Shown here: positions 10,006 to 19,868 of the stretch, piece by piece
Numbering within the stretch: position 1 is the first letter of the stretch
Layout: every line of letters starts with the position of its first letter
NCBI GenBank assembly: GCA_022448365.1
Contig: JAKVCS010000003.1
Span: forward strand, 682,001-746,000
DNA: 64,000 bases
Direction of reading: 5' to 3'
DNA from: Saccharospirillaceae bacterium
GTDB taxonomy: Bacteria; Pseudomonadota; Gammaproteobacteria; Pseudomonadales; Oceanobacteraceae
Translations under genes and position numbers: made by a program
The notes under the pieces: generated by a model
Seen by the model: the letters and a program-made list of their open reading frames with translations, nothing else
Databases searched by the model: none
What the model was told of the DNA's origin: nothing

Positions 10006-10059
10006 ACGAAAGCGTCCATAAAGAGTGTCTCACGACGGTCTTATTCAACGGGATTACGG

Positions 10060-10971
10060 TCAGCTGACGGCATCATCTGCATCATCCCGGGCCTGACGGT
10101 GTGGGCTGATCGCCTCACGACTTTTTACATGGATCGGTCCGAAGGTATCCTGCTGCACGATATCGATCAGCGATTCCTTCACCAGTTCCAGTATGGCAAG
10201 GAACGTCACCACGACGCCAAGTTTACCCTCTTCCGGGTCAAACAGGGACTTAAATGTGGTGAAATGTCCCGCTTTTAATTTATCCAATACCTCGGACATC
10301 CGCTCCCGCGTGGATAATTGTTCTCGCTGAATTTCATGGTGCTCAAATCGCTCAGCGCGGCGCAGCACGGCCGCAAACGCCAACATGATTTCCTGCATAT
10401 CGACTTCGGGATGAATGCGTTCCTGAATGCGCTCAGGCGCATCGACGTCGGGAAGAAAAACGTCACGTTCAAGTCGTGGCAGTTCATCGAGATTCTCAGC
10501 GGCGTTTTTAAAACGTTCGTATTCCTGCAACCGCCGAATCAGCTCGGCACGAGGGTCCTCTTCGTCCTCACCGTCGACTTCCTTGTTTCGCGGCAGCAAC
10601 ATACGGCTTTTAATTTCCGCCAACATAGCGGCCATCACCAGATATTCTCCAGCAACCTCAAGCTGCAGAGCCTTCATCATGTCGATGTATTCGAGATACT
10701 GCTCAACAATTTCTGACACATTTATCTCAAGAATATCGAGGTTTTGCTTGCGGATCAGGTAGAGTAGCAAGTCAAGTGGACCTTCGAATTGCTCCAGTAT
10801 CACTTCCAGAGCATCCGGTGGAATATACAGGTCCAGCGGCAACTGGGTCATGGGTTCGCCCTGAACCAGAGCAAATGGCATTTCCTGCTGAGGATTCTGC
10901 CCCACGGCCGGGTCGGGCGAAGCTCCCTGCCCGTTTTCCGGTGAATCGTTGGTAGTGACAAAATCAGACAT
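10060..10971 (-). CDS. scpA: Segregation and condensation protein ScpA
   Basis: A 303-aa kleisin subunit of the SMC-ScpAB complex. The N-terminal SMC-neck-binding segment is recognisable (EVILEQFEGPLDLLLYLIRK, about residues 57-76). The middle helical part contains YLVMAAMLAEIKSRMLLP, and the C-terminal winged helix (about 225-285) contains VVVTFLAILELVK. The first ~45 residues are a polar, probably disordered extension. It is the first gene of the scpA-scpB-rluB operon. Confidence 0.93.
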   Translation of the reverse strand: MSDFVTTNDSPENGQGASPDPAVGQNPQQEMPFALVQGEPMTQLPLDLYIPPDALEVILEQFEGPLDLLLYLIRKQNLDILEINVSEIVEQYLEYIDMMKALQLEVAGEYLVMAAMLAEIKSRMLLPRNKEVDGEDEEDPRAELIRRLQEYERFKNAAENLDELPRLERDVFLPDVDAPERIQERIHPEVDMQEIMLAFAAVLRRAERFEHHEIQREQLSTRERMSEVLDKLKAGHFTTFKSLFDPEEGKLGVVVTFLAILELVKESLIDIVQQDTFGPIHVKSREAISPHRQARDDADDAVS

Positions 10972-11107
10972 AAAAGCGTGGTTTCAACGAGAGAAGTGAG
11001 CCATATCAAAAACAGTCGCTAGCTTACTGGTTCTGGACAAAAAATGCTGCTTAAAGTTGCCTCGCAATAGCACTTAACCCAGCATTATGGTACAAACGTA
11101 CAGATAA

Positions 11108-11113
11108 TATAAT
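11108..11113 (+). promoter_or_regulatory. Candidate -10 element for the DSD1-type gene
   Basis: A perfect TATAAT lies 37 bp before the ATG at 11151. I see no good -35 at 16-18 bp, so the promoter call is tentative. If used, its start point near 11120 would leave almost no leader for the earlier ATG at 11130. Confidence 0.35.
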
Positions 11114-11150
11114 AAGACGACTGAACCCCATGCACACTGCGGAAACTTTC

Positions 11151-12395
11151 ATGAGCGATCTCTACTTCCGGGACATGACCAATACGCTGCAACAAGCAGG
11201 CATCTGCCACCCAACACTGGTCATCGATAAACAACGTCTGGATCGCAACATAGACCATGTATTAGAAGCGATTAACCGCGGATTCAGTTACCGGATCGTT
11301 GCCAAATCCCTGCCATCAATTCCGTTATTGCAATACATCATGCGCAGGACTGGCACTAATCGTTTGATGAGTTTCCACGTTCCATTTCTGATCCATGTGG
11401 TGAAGCATATCCCGCAGGCCGACATATTAATGGGCAAGCCCATGCCAATGGCAGCGGTCCGTCACTTTTACCAGTGGCTGAACCAGAAACACTCACCTTT
11501 TAGCGCAGAGAAACAATTGCAGTGGCTGGTTGATAGTAAAGAGCGGCTTCTGGAGTATCGCGATTTTGCTGAACAACAGGGATTACAGCTGCGCATTAAC
11601 CTGGAAATTAACATCGGACTCAATCGTGGTGGCTTCAGCGATGACAACGACTTTGCACAAAGCCTGAAATTAATTCATGCCAGCCCCAATCTGACATTGT
11701 CCGGTATGATGGGTTATGAAGCCCATGTAACGAAAATTCCCGCAATGGCAGGAGGACACAAAAAAGCCTTCCGCCTGGCAATGAAACGCTATCAGGAATT
11801 CACCAATCTGATTCGCAACACACTGGGTGACGATACATTAAAACGATTGTGCTTAAACGCGGGCGGCAGCAGCACTTATCCGCTGTATCAACACCCGGAC
11901 TTAGTGAACGAAATTGCTACCGCATCAGCATTGGTAAAACCCACTGATTTCGATGTGTTTACACTCGATCATCACCAGCCCGCATGCTACATCGCAGCAC
12001 CAATATTGAAAGATATCAGCAATCCGGAAATACCCATGGCGTCTGGGCTTTCATCGTTATTACGCCGTGTAGGCTGGTTACCGAAACGAGGGCTGTTTAT
12101 TTATGGCGGTAACTGGTTGGCATCTCCGTGTTACCCCAAAAACAGTGTGCGCTCCAGTATCCTCGGCCATTCGAGTAATCAAGAGCTATACGACGTATCT
12201 GCCACGCATCCCATTCAACGCGAAGATTATATGTTCTTCCGGCCAACACAAAGTGAAGCTGTATTTCTGCAATTTGGTGACATTGCTGTGATGGACCAGG
12301 GGAATATCAGTGAGTACTGGCCGGTATTTAATTACCCGGAACGCACAACGAGCCACTCCACAGCATCGGCGTTAACAACCCCCGTCGAACAATAA
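11151..12395 (+). CDS. DSD1-family PLP-dependent enzyme (D-serine/D-threonine type)
   Basis: A fold-type III PLP enzyme related to D-threonine aldolase, D-serine dehydratase DSD1 and the alanine racemase N-terminal barrel. The lysine expected to bind PLP is in the segment YRIVAKSLPSIPLL, preceded by the family start PTLVIDKQRLDRNIDH. Later come LRINLEINIGLNRGGF (cofactor barrel) and FTLDHHQPA. I chose the second ATG (11151) because GGAAA precedes it; an ATG at 11130 adds 7 residues. Size with this start is 414 aa. The exact reaction cannot be read from sequence. A DUF819 membrane protein follows after 28 nt and is probably co-transcribed, suggesting a transport-plus-catabolism unit. Confidence 0.82.
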   Translation: MSDLYFRDMTNTLQQAGICHPTLVIDKQRLDRNIDHVLEAINRGFSYRIVAKSLPSIPLLQYIMRRTGTNRLMSFHVPFLIHVVKHIPQADILMGKPMPMAAVRHFYQWLNQKHSPFSAEKQLQWLVDSKERLLEYRDFAEQQGLQLRINLEINIGLNRGGFSDDNDFAQSLKLIHASPNLTLSGMMGYEAHVTKIPAMAGGHKKAFRLAMKRYQEFTNLIRNTLGDDTLKRLCLNAGGSSTYPLYQHPDLVNEIATASALVKPTDFDVFTLDHHQPACYIAAPILKDISNPEIPMASGLSSLLRRVGWLPKRGLFIYGGNWLASPCYPKNSVRSSILGHSSNQELYDVSATHPIQREDYMFFRPTQSEAVFLQFGDIAVMDQGNISEYWPVFNYPERTTSHSTASALTTPVEQ

Positions 12396-12423
12396 TTACA
12401 ACGACTAATCGAGGATATACACC

Positions 12424-13614
12424 GTGTCTGCTCTATTTTCTGCCATTACTTATTTATTAATACCGGCGTTGCTGATCATCATGTGCCAGAGGTTTCAGCT
12501 ACTCGATAAAATTGGGGTTGTCGTATTATCGTTTGGTTTAGGCATTGCTCTCAGCGCAGGGCTGGATTTACCGGCACTGGTGGGTAAAGACAGCCTTACC
12601 GCGGTGCAAACAAACGTGTCTGAAATTTCTATTGCACTGGCACTTCCCTTGTTGGTTTTTTCAATTGATGTGAAACACTCTCTGAGTATGGCTGGCGACA
12701 CCATGAAAAGTATGGGGGTGGCATTACTTGCCGTGATGATTGTGAGTGCTGCTGGCGCCGTGCTGTTTAACGGACAACTGCAGAATATCTGGCAAATTGC
12801 CGGTATGTCAGTGGGGGCCTATACCGGGGGCGGTCCAAACATGGCCGCCATCAAAACGGCAATCGATGCCGACCAGGATATATTTGTGACCATGACAACG
12901 TATGATATTTTGCTGTCGGCGTTGTATTTGATGTTTGTTATGACTCTGGCGAAGCCATTATTCAGTTTGTTCCTGCGCCCGTTTGAATCGAATGGCAGCC
13001 ATGAAAACAGTGACCATGAGGAAAAGTTCGGGCACATTGCCGATGAAACCGCCAATAGCTATAAAGTTCTGATAAAGAGTGACACCATGGCACACACATT
13101 TTTGGCGCTGTTGTGCTCTGCTGTTGTGGTCGGCTTATCCGTTGGTCTGGCGTCGCTGTTACCAAAATCCATGTCATCGGCCGCAACCATCATCAGCCTG
13201 ACAACGTTGGGGTTGGCGGCATCATTTATTCCACAGATACGACAACTTGCAAACAGTTTTCAACTGGGGATGTATTTGATTCTGGTGTTCTGTTTCACCA
13301 TGGGTACCATGACTGATACGAGCATTTTAACCAACCTAAACCTGGATCTGTTCGCTTACATTGGCTTTATTCTGGTTGGCTCTCTGATCATTCAGGCGAT
13401 CATTTGCAAACTCCTGAAAATTGATACTGATACGTTTTTAATTACCTCCTCGGCGGCCATTATGTCAGTACCTTTTATTCCGGTGATTGCAGGAGCGTTG
13501 AAAAATCGAGAAATCATTTTACCAGGATTTGCCGCCGCCATTATCGGCTATGTCACTGGTAATTATCTGGGTGTGATGGTGGCGTATGCAACCCGCTATC
13601 TGGTAGGCGTATAA
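12424..13614 (+). CDS. DUF819-family membrane protein, putative transporter
   Basis: A 396-aa integral inner-membrane protein with about 11-12 hydrophobic segments, resembling the DUF819 (YjcL) family. Glycine-rich loops such as GAYTGGGPNMAAIKTA (about residue 138) and a matching second-half region with SAAIMSVPFIPVI suggest an inverted-repeat carrier fold; this is inference. A short acidic/polar loop (ENSDHEEK, about residue 197) separates the halves. The start is GTG with GAGGA 8 nt upstream. It lies directly downstream of the DSD1-type enzyme. The substrate is unknown; a D-amino acid or its breakdown product is a reasonable guess. Confidence 0.8.
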   Translation: MSALFSAITYLLIPALLIIMCQRFQLLDKIGVVVLSFGLGIALSAGLDLPALVGKDSLTAVQTNVSEISIALALPLLVFSIDVKHSLSMAGDTMKSMGVALLAVMIVSAAGAVLFNGQLQNIWQIAGMSVGAYTGGGPNMAAIKTAIDADQDIFVTMTTYDILLSALYLMFVMTLAKPLFSLFLRPFESNGSHENSDHEEKFGHIADETANSYKVLIKSDTMAHTFLALLCSAVVVGLSVGLASLLPKSMSSAATIISLTTLGLAASFIPQIRQLANSFQLGMYLILVFCFTMGTMTDTSILTNLNLDLFAYIGFILVGSLIIQAIICKLLKIDTDTFLITSSAAIMSVPFIPVIAGALKNREIILPGFAAAIIGYVTGNYLGVMVAYATRYLVGV

Positions 13615-13750
13615 CTCGCGGTAAAAATAATGATGGCAACCTAAGTAATGAAAAATGAAGAAACGGACAATCTGTTTCCAGTCACTACTCAACGGTTATT
13701 TCAGTTAATCAAAAGCGATATACTAAAGTACTGTTTACTGGCGGCCCGCT

Positions 13751-14416
13751 ATGTCTGACTCCATTACTTTCGATTTTATCCGACACAACCCGGATGTAAA
13801 AACGGATAGCTGCATCGTCTGGCTGCATGGCCTGGGCGCCAGTGGCTATGATTTTGCACCAATCACTCCGTTGCTGCGCCAAACGGCATCAGCTCCCGGC
13901 CTGGTAGCCATTTACCCGCATGCACCAGAACTGGCCGTAACCATTAATGGCGGCATGAAAATGCCCGCCTGGTATGACATCCTTGCAGCTTCGCCGCGTC
14001 GGGTAATTAACCCTTATCAATTTCAGCAATCGGTCACTGCCGTGCAGAATCTGATTTCAGACCTGATCGCCGAGGGTATGAGTAGCAGACGAATTCTGGT
14101 CGCTGGATTTTCTCAGGGCGGTGCTGTTGCTTATCAGGCTGCACTGGGGTTCGGGCAGCCACTGGGAGGGCTGGTCTGCTTGTCAACTTACCTGGCGCAA
14201 GAGCCGCTTATTGATAAAGAAAATAAACGTCTGCCCGTATTTATTGGTCATGGCCAAATGGATATGGTGGTGCCGCAAATGCTTGGTTTAGAGGCAATGT
14301 CGTTGTTGGAAGGACAGGAACTCACTCCGGTATGGCGTGAGTACCCGATCCAACATGAGGTAAGCGAGCAACAGTTAGAAGACGTAGCAACCTTCATTCG
14401 CCGGGTCCTGGCGTGA
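13751..14416 (+). CDS. Carboxylesterase / lysophospholipase-like hydrolase
   Basis: A 221-aa alpha/beta hydrolase of the Abhydrolase_2 (EstB/YpfH/acyl-protein thioesterase) family with broad short-chain esterase activity. The opening CIVWLHGLGASGYDF forms the oxyanion region. The nucleophile is the Ser in GFSQGGAVAY (about residue 118), the Asp lies in GHGQMDMVVP, and the His is in YPIQHEV. There is no signal peptide, so it is cytoplasmic. It stands alone, 136 nt after the DUF819 gene and convergent with the chemoreceptor gene. Confidence 0.88.
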   Translation: MSDSITFDFIRHNPDVKTDSCIVWLHGLGASGYDFAPITPLLRQTASAPGLVAIYPHAPELAVTINGGMKMPAWYDILAASPRRVINPYQFQQSVTAVQNLISDLIAEGMSSRRILVAGFSQGGAVAYQAALGFGQPLGGLVCLSTYLAQEPLIDKENKRLPVFIGHGQMDMVVPQMLGLEAMSLLEGQELTPVWREYPIQHEVSEQQLEDVATFIRRVLA

Positions 14417-14428
14417 TCAATCGTGTCT

Positions 14429-16429
14429 TCAGACCAAACCTAAATCGAAACGGTCAGCCTGCTTGTTCAACTCTTTTGCCAGGGTTCTCTGTTCTTGCGA
14501 CGTCTTACGCATAAAGTCAGACGTCGCGACCGTACGTTCAGCAATGCTATCGATTTCCCGCATGGCACTGGCAAGTTCCTGATTGGTAGCGACCTGTTCT
14601 TCTGCGGCAGCGGCAACCTGATCAGAAAGATGCTGAATATCTCCAATTGCCGACTGGATCGATACCAATGCCTGTTCAAGTTCACCAGACATAGATACGG
14701 TTTCTCCCACCGCATGCTGCGATTGCTCGACGGCTCGGAAAGCCGCCTCTGATTCGCTCTGAAATTTGCCCACGATGCTTTCAATTTCGGCCGTTGATTC
14801 CTGAGTACGTTGCGCCAGTGTCCTGACTTCGTCAGCAACGACAGCAAAACCCCGCCCTTGCTCACCGGCCCGGGCCGCTTCAATCGCGGCATTTAACGCC
14901 AGCAAGTTCGTTTGTTCAGCAATGCTCTTAATAACATTCAGAACATCAGCAATGGCACCACTGCTCTCATGCAACTCTCGAATGGTTGATGACACCTGCC
15001 CCATATGATCGTTAAGGTTGGTAATGTGCGACACACTTTGAATAACCACCTCGCCACTACGTTGAGTCACCTCGTTAGCCTGACAGGTATGATCAGCAAC
15101 CGTCTGGATGTTGGCAGCAATCTCCCGCGTGGCCTGCTCAAGCTGGCCAACGCCAACCACGACCTTCTCCGTTTGTTCCTTCTGAACCTGCATGCCTTTG
15201 CTGCTCAATGACACTGTGCAATGGTTTTGAATCGAAATCAGCTCAAGCTGTTGCGACGTCCTATCCAGGCTACCTACCAGTGTCGAGATATTTGCCAACA
15301 TGCTGTTTAACGTATCGGCCGTCTGACCCAATTCATCTCTCATATAAACCTGACAACGACTATCCAGCTTTAGCTGATTTCCGGCCAGTGACATAACACG
15401 CGACAGTTCCTGAACCTGGCGATACATGAGCCGCGCCAACCAAAATGCCAGCGCAAAAGAGAAAATCAGAATACCGGACGACAAAATAATAGATGTCGAT
15501 AATCTGGCTTTTAAATTATTCATCGACTCTCTGCCATAACTCACCATCGAGTCTTTAAATGCATCTTCCAATTGCTTCAGCTGATTGATTCGTTGTGTTG
15601 CCGCAGCGAACCATTGTGATGGATCGGTATTAAACCGGCCTTCACGAAAATTCTCGTTGGCAATACGACGAAAACGCTCAACCGCCTGCTGCTCCGGGCC
15701 TTTCAGAAAAGTACGAAAATGTTGCGCACTTTCGTCGCCGGCAAATAATAAATAACTCGAAAAAAAAGTATCCTGAGAGATAACTAACTGCAAATAGCGG
15801 GAATATAAGTTACCGGTAAATGCATCCTGTGCGAAAGTATTACTCAATACGGCACGTTCAATACCAGAACGTTCTTTGCCCTGAAGAAAGTTATAATACG
15901 CCTGTAATCGGCGTGACATTTCACCATCAGTGGTGTAGCGGGTAGCCCACGCAGGGACACTTAACAGATGACGAATATTTGCGGTGTAAAAGGTTAAAAC
16001 CTGCGCCAAAGGGATGGATTGTTGCGTAATCTGACGACGGATAGAGCTGAGTTCCTTGGTCTTATGCTCGACAGCCTGAATTTCCCCAAGCACTTTAGAA
16101 TGCCGGTCATATTGATGCCTTGCGACCCAGTTGCGCCATTGATGCAATAACTGATCAGTAAGCAGGCGCTGCTCGTTCAGTTCGCCCCCCCACTTGCGAC
16201 CGCCACTTCCGAGATAACCGGCCGACATCCCGCGCTCTTTTTGCAGTTCATGCGCCAACTGACTGTTAATTCCAGACAACTCAGCCAAGTCAACGACAGA
16301 ACTCATGGAATTCAAATCCTGATAATGACGCTGAATATTCAACCCTTCAAACACAATCAAGGCACTAAGAGGGGCAATCAACAGTAGCAGTAGCTTTTGC
16401 TTAACATTGGCGTTTCGTAAATATTCCAT
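14429..16429 (-). CDS. Methyl-accepting chemotaxis protein with NIT sensor domain
   Basis: A 666-aa transmembrane chemoreceptor. A first membrane segment ([15 protein letters not shown], about residues 11-27) leads into a ~280-residue periplasmic NIT (nitrate/nitrite-sensing type) domain with the typical [18 protein letters not shown] second membrane segment near 315-340 is followed by a HAMP-like linker and the signalling hairpin containing [20 protein letters not shown]. The ATG at 16427-16429 has AAGGA 8 nt upstream; an upstream 33-residue extension lacks a signal and an RBS. It would signal through CheW/CheA to the flagellar motor. The ligand is inferred only from family. Confidence 0.9.
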   Translation of the reverse strand: MEYLRNANVKQKLLLLLIAPLSALIVFEGLNIQRHYQDLNSMSSVVDLAELSGINSQLAHELQKERGMSAGYLGSGGRKWGGELNEQRLLTDQLLHQWRNWVARHQYDRHSKVLGEIQAVEHKTKELSSIRRQITQQSIPLAQVLTFYTANIRHLLSVPAWATRYTTDGEMSRRLQAYYNFLQGKERSGIERAVLSNTFAQDAFTGNLYSRYLQLVISQDTFFSSYLLFAGDESAQHFRTFLKGPEQQAVERFRRIANENFREGRFNTDPSQWFAAATQRINQLKQLEDAFKDSMVSYGRESMNNLKARLSTSIILSSGILIFSFALAFWLARLMYRQVQELSRVMSLAGNQLKLDSRCQVYMRDELGQTADTLNSMLANISTLVGSLDRTSQQLELISIQNHCTVSLSSKGMQVQKEQTEKVVVGVGQLEQATREIAANIQTVADHTCQANEVTQRSGEVVIQSVSHITNLNDHMGQVSSTIRELHESSGAIADVLNVIKSIAEQTNLLALNAAIEAARAGEQGRGFAVVADEVRTLAQRTQESTAEIESIVGKFQSESEAAFRAVEQSQHAVGETVSMSGELEQALVSIQSAIGDIQHLSDQVAAAAEEQVATNQELASAMREIDSIAERTVATSDFMRKTSQEQRTLAKELNKQADRFDLGLV

Positions 16430-16701
16430 AATGGCAATCCTTGAATACTGGTTTAACGCTAGAACAATTTCCTGTGTCCGCCAGGCATTCTTGCAACTAG
16501 CAACCTGATTTACTAATAAACCAGACAATCGGTTTGACCGTGTCTACGCTCGCGCAGGAAGCCATTACTTACCAGGGTGAATGGCAAGCGAATGCCGAAA
16601 ATGGGACACAGTAGCAACACGCTAAACACCTCCCCGGTCTTCTGCTAATATAGCCGCCGTTTTGCACATTGAAATCCGCACAGTTTTAGAGGACATACGC
16701 C

Positions 16702-17046
16702 TTGATCACCATGTACGGCATAAAGAACTGCGACACCATAAAGAAGGCCCGTAAGTGGCTTGAAGAAAACGGCGTTGACTATCAGTTTCATGACTACAAA
16801 AAAGACGGTTTAAGTGAAGCACAGCTGGACAGCTGGCTGACCGAATTGGGCTTTGAAGCGCTGGTCAACAAACGTGGTACCACCTGGCGTAAGCTACCAG
16901 AAGACGTAAAAGACAATATTGACCTTGATAGTGCGAGAACCGTGATGCTGGATAACCAGTCCATCATCAAGCGTCCACTACTGGATACCGGCTCCCAGAA
17001 AGTACTGGGGTTTAAGGCCGAGGAATATCAGCAGCTGTTCAGTTGA
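16702..17046 (+). CDS. ArsC/Spx-family reductase, YffB type
   Basis: A 114-aa thioredoxin-fold protein of the ArsC/Spx/YffB family. MYGIKNCDTIKKARKWLEE holds the single N-terminal Cys typical of YffB. I take the TTG at 16702 as start: GAGGA lies 8 nt upstream, and the family begins M-(V/I)-T-(L/M)-YGIKNCDT. The first ATG is three codons later. It lies 60 nt upstream of dapD; yffB is also next to a dap gene in E. coli. The function is thought to be glutathione-dependent thiol reduction, but the substrate is not established. Confidence 0.87.
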   Translation: MITMYGIKNCDTIKKARKWLEENGVDYQFHDYKKDGLSEAQLDSWLTELGFEALVNKRGTTWRKLPEDVKDNIDLDSARTVMLDNQSIIKRPLLDTGSQKVLGFKAEEYQQLFS

Positions 17047-17106
17047 ATAACTGGCCTGCGAAGCAATCAATTAACAAGAATCACGTATTTTATTTGAGGA
17101 TATATA

Positions 17107-18135
17107 ATGAGCACATTTGCCCTGGCCATCGGCGTTGGTACTAAAAACAGCAGCGGAGAATGGTTAGAAGTTTTTTATCAGCAGCCACTGTTAAACCCCG
17201 CAGCAGAGTTGGTTGCAGCGGCTAAAGAAACACTGGGCTACGAAGGTGGCAACCAGGCAATCGAAGCCGATGGCGGTGAGCTGACCGCGTTTGCTGACGC
17301 TATCGAAGGAGCCGACGCCGCACAAGCCGCCCTGGCCCGTGCCTGTACTGAAAGCCAGAAGCCAGTAGTTATCACCGTTCTGGAAAAAGATGAACAATCG
17401 TCTACGACACCAGAAGTCTATCTAAAGCTTCACTTGCTGTCCCATCGCCTGGTTAAGCCACACGGCGTTGATCTATCTGGTATGTTCGGCCTGCTGCCAA
17501 ATGTTGCCTGGACTAACCAGGGTGCTATCGATCTGGCTGAACTGCCACAAGCACAACTGCAAGCTCGTCTGAACGGCGAACTGCTGAGCGTAAACAGCGT
17601 TGACAAGTTCCCACGAATGACCGACTACGTGGTACCTGCTGGCGTTCGTATCGCACACACCGCTCGTGTTCGTCTGGGCGCTTACATCGGTGAAGGCACC
17701 ACCATCATGCATGAAGGTTTTGTGAACTTTAATGCCGGCACCATGGGTGTCTCTATGATTGAAGGCCGAATCTCTGCAGGCGTTGTAGTGGGTGACGGCT
17801 CGGATCTGGGTGGTGGCTGTTCCACCATGGGCACATTGTCTGGCGGCGGCAACATCATTATCTCTGTGGGCGAGAAGTGTCTGCTGGGTGCCAACGCGGG
17901 TATTGGTATCCCTCTGGGCGATCGTTGTACTGTGGAAGCTGGTCTGTATATTACAGCGGGCAGCAAAATTCAGGTTCTGGACGACAACAAAGCCGTGGTT
18001 GAAACCGTGAAAGCACGAGACCTGGCGGGTAAATCGGACCTGTTGTTCCGCCGCGACTCCATCACAGGGGCACTGCAATGTGTGACCAACAAAACAGCCA
18101 TTGAGCTGAATAATGAGCTACACGCTAACAACTAA
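17107..18135 (+). CDS. dapD: 2,3,4,5-tetrahydropyridine-2,6-dicarboxylate N-succinyltransferase
   Basis: Catalyses the succinyl-CoA-dependent step of lysine/meso-diaminopimelate synthesis. At 342 aa it is the long Pseudomonas-type enzyme. After an N-terminal domain of about 150 residues, the left-handed beta-helix of hexapeptide repeats is obvious (VRLGAYIGEGTTIMHEGFVN, SDLGGGCSTMGTLSGGGN, EKCLLGANAGIGIPLGDRC). GAGGA precedes the ATG by 7 nt. A strong terminator follows. It is likely co-transcribed with the upstream ArsC/Spx-like gene. Confidence 0.96.
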   Translation: MSTFALAIGVGTKNSSGEWLEVFYQQPLLNPAAELVAAAKETLGYEGGNQAIEADGGELTAFADAIEGADAAQAALARACTESQKPVVITVLEKDEQSSTTPEVYLKLHLLSHRLVKPHGVDLSGMFGLLPNVAWTNQGAIDLAELPQAQLQARLNGELLSVNSVDKFPRMTDYVVPAGVRIAHTARVRLGAYIGEGTTIMHEGFVNFNAGTMGVSMIEGRISAGVVVGDGSDLGGGCSTMGTLSGGGNIIISVGEKCLLGANAGIGIPLGDRCTVEAGLYITAGSKIQVLDDNKAVVETVKARDLAGKSDLLFRRDSITGALQCVTNKTAIELNNELHANN

Positions 18136-18156
18136 TATTGGTGGCATTGCAGCGAT

Positions 18157-18194
18157 AAAAAAGCGCCGTTAGTTTTCACTACGGCGCTTTTTTT
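18157..18194. terminator. Bidirectional terminator after dapD
   Basis: A 17-bp stem (18157-18173 with 18178-18194; core GCGCCGTTAGT/ACTACGGCGC with one interruption) flanked by A6 and T7. It serves dapD and the convergent gene ending at 18218. Confidence 0.92.
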
Positions 18195-18217
18195 GAATAC
18201 ACTGAAGCGAAGATGTA

Positions 18218-19741
18218 TCACGGCATTTTCAATGTTAAACCAATTCCGGCCTGAGCTGTTTTTTCCTGAGTAAAAGACTGATCAGCAAACAATTGGATTC
18301 CAACCCATTTCGACAAGCTGATATCCAGACCACCACCTAAACGGGCGACCAGGAAATCCCGAGCAAAATCTTCGTCCTCATCTTCGGCTTTTTCCGGAAA
18401 ATTATGAATAAATCGCTCGCCATCTTCACTGGCATATTCGTGATAACCCACCCCCAGCTGCATATTAATAAAAGGTACAAACGCCACTGTTCCATAAATA
18501 TGCAGAGGTTGGCCTTTGCCAACATTCGTCAATTGTAAGCCAAGGTTGTAGAGAATATCGCCGCTGTATTTACCTTTTGCCTGAGCAACCATAATACCGG
18601 GGCCGTGGCGCAGCCATTTATTCATAAATAAATAATTTATCCGCGTCTGATGCAGGCCGTCAAATTCATCAGTTGCAACCGTCTCAACCTCGTCCGGTAC
18701 GTAGGAATACCCGTATTTAATTTCCAGACGGCTGCCACTGCTAAACTGGTCGGCCAGCTGTTGCAGATCGCGCAGATCCCGAGCACTGTAAAAGCGGAAA
18801 TAATCTTCTATATCAGCGCCGGGCTCGAGTCTGTAACTGCGGTCTTCGCTTTGTGTACGACCGTCGCGGAACGTTGCCACCACGCTGATTTCCCCATCAC
18901 AACGCTCAATGGTAAAGCTCTCGCCAGCCTGACGACGTTTACCGTCCACCATTAACTGAACCTGCTTGGGTTTATTCGTACCCAGTTGCATCATGGGTAA
19001 GCGATAATCATCCAGATCGATCTGAACTTTCTCGTCGCTACGGCTATCCAGTGTTACTTCTCCGGACACCTCACAAAAACCCGGTGTCGTTACACGATAT
19101 TGATAATCGCCAATCGGCAGGTAACGGTCCTCACCGGACTGAATTATTTTACCCGCCAAATAGATTTTGCTGCGTTTGTTATTAACCCGAATTGTAATCG
19201 CTTGCGGGTGCAGCCCGGAGCGCTCGTCTGTCAGTGTTTTTACCTGACGCTGCAGCTTCTTTTGCCAACCTTGGGGAAATTCAGAGGCGAATAAGATCCC
19301 GAGTAACCGAATCTGTTCAAGATCTTGCAACCATTGTTCAAGCGTATCGATTCGCGGACGCACCTGCTGCGGCAGGTTTTTTATCTGATAATTACGAGAT
19401 TGCTGATAGTAATTTTTGGCACTCTGTAACAAATCATCGCGGTTCAGATAAGCACAGTATTGTTTATTTTCCCGCTCAACTTTAACGCCGGTGAGTTTCA
19501 GAGTGGTACTGACCTCCTGCTCATGCTGATCATCGCGACTGGACAAATCGATACCAAGAAAGCGGCGACTGGTAATTTTCTGCCGCGTACGTGAACTGAT
19601 ATCAGCGACCAATGCCGTTGCCAGGTTGGTCATCGCCTCATCGCGATTGACACCACATTGGTGGAAATCATATGGCTTGGCCTGAACCAACGCTGGTAAC
19701 CACAATAATAAGACGAGAATAATCAGTCGCATAACGTACAT
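18218..19741 (-). CDS. Exported protein of unknown function, PEGA-like repeat region
   Basis: A 507-aa protein that I do not recognise as a named family. A signal peptide (MRLIILVLLLWLPALVQA) makes it exported; the better start may be the fourth codon (ATG at 19732). Residues about 25-120 (EAMTNLATALVADISSRTRQ) resemble LPP20-like envelope domains. A segment near 205-260 (GKIIQSGEDRYLPIGDYQYR) looks PEGA-like. The last ~180 residues alternate polar and aromatic residues like a membrane-associated beta structure (LGGGLDISLSKWVGIQLFAD). Envelope stress or surface roles are possible; none is supported directly. Confidence 0.72.
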   Translation of the reverse strand: MYVMRLIILVLLLWLPALVQAKPYDFHQCGVNRDEAMTNLATALVADISSRTRQKITSRRFLGIDLSSRDDQHEQEVSTTLKLTGVKVERENKQYCAYLNRDDLLQSAKNYYQQSRNYQIKNLPQQVRPRIDTLEQWLQDLEQIRLLGILFASEFPQGWQKKLQRQVKTLTDERSGLHPQAITIRVNNKRSKIYLAGKIIQSGEDRYLPIGDYQYRVTTPGFCEVSGEVTLDSRSDEKVQIDLDDYRLPMMQLGTNKPKQVQLMVDGKRRQAGESFTIERCDGEISVVATFRDGRTQSEDRSYRLEPGADIEDYFRFYSARDLRDLQQLADQFSSGSRLEIKYGYSYVPDEVETVATDEFDGLHQTRINYLFMNKWLRHGPGIMVAQAKGKYSGDILYNLGLQLTNVGKGQPLHIYGTVAFVPFINMQLGVGYHEYASEDGERFIHNFPEKAEDEDEDFARDFLVARLGGGLDISLSKWVGIQLFADQSFTQEKTAQAGIGLTLKMP

Positions 19742-19868
19742 CCGTGAAGTAAGTGATCCCTAAGGGAAATAGAACCCAAACAGTATAAAGTCACAGCAAA
19801 GATATCCAAGTAGCTTACGGCAAAATAATATTCTGACCCCGGCGGAAGCCCCCCGTTTTTGAATCAAT

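Noticed and set aside
17473-18078. 201-residue minus-strand frame inside dapD
   Set aside because: Opposite-strand shadow of the hexapeptide repeats, His/Cys-rich without domain features.
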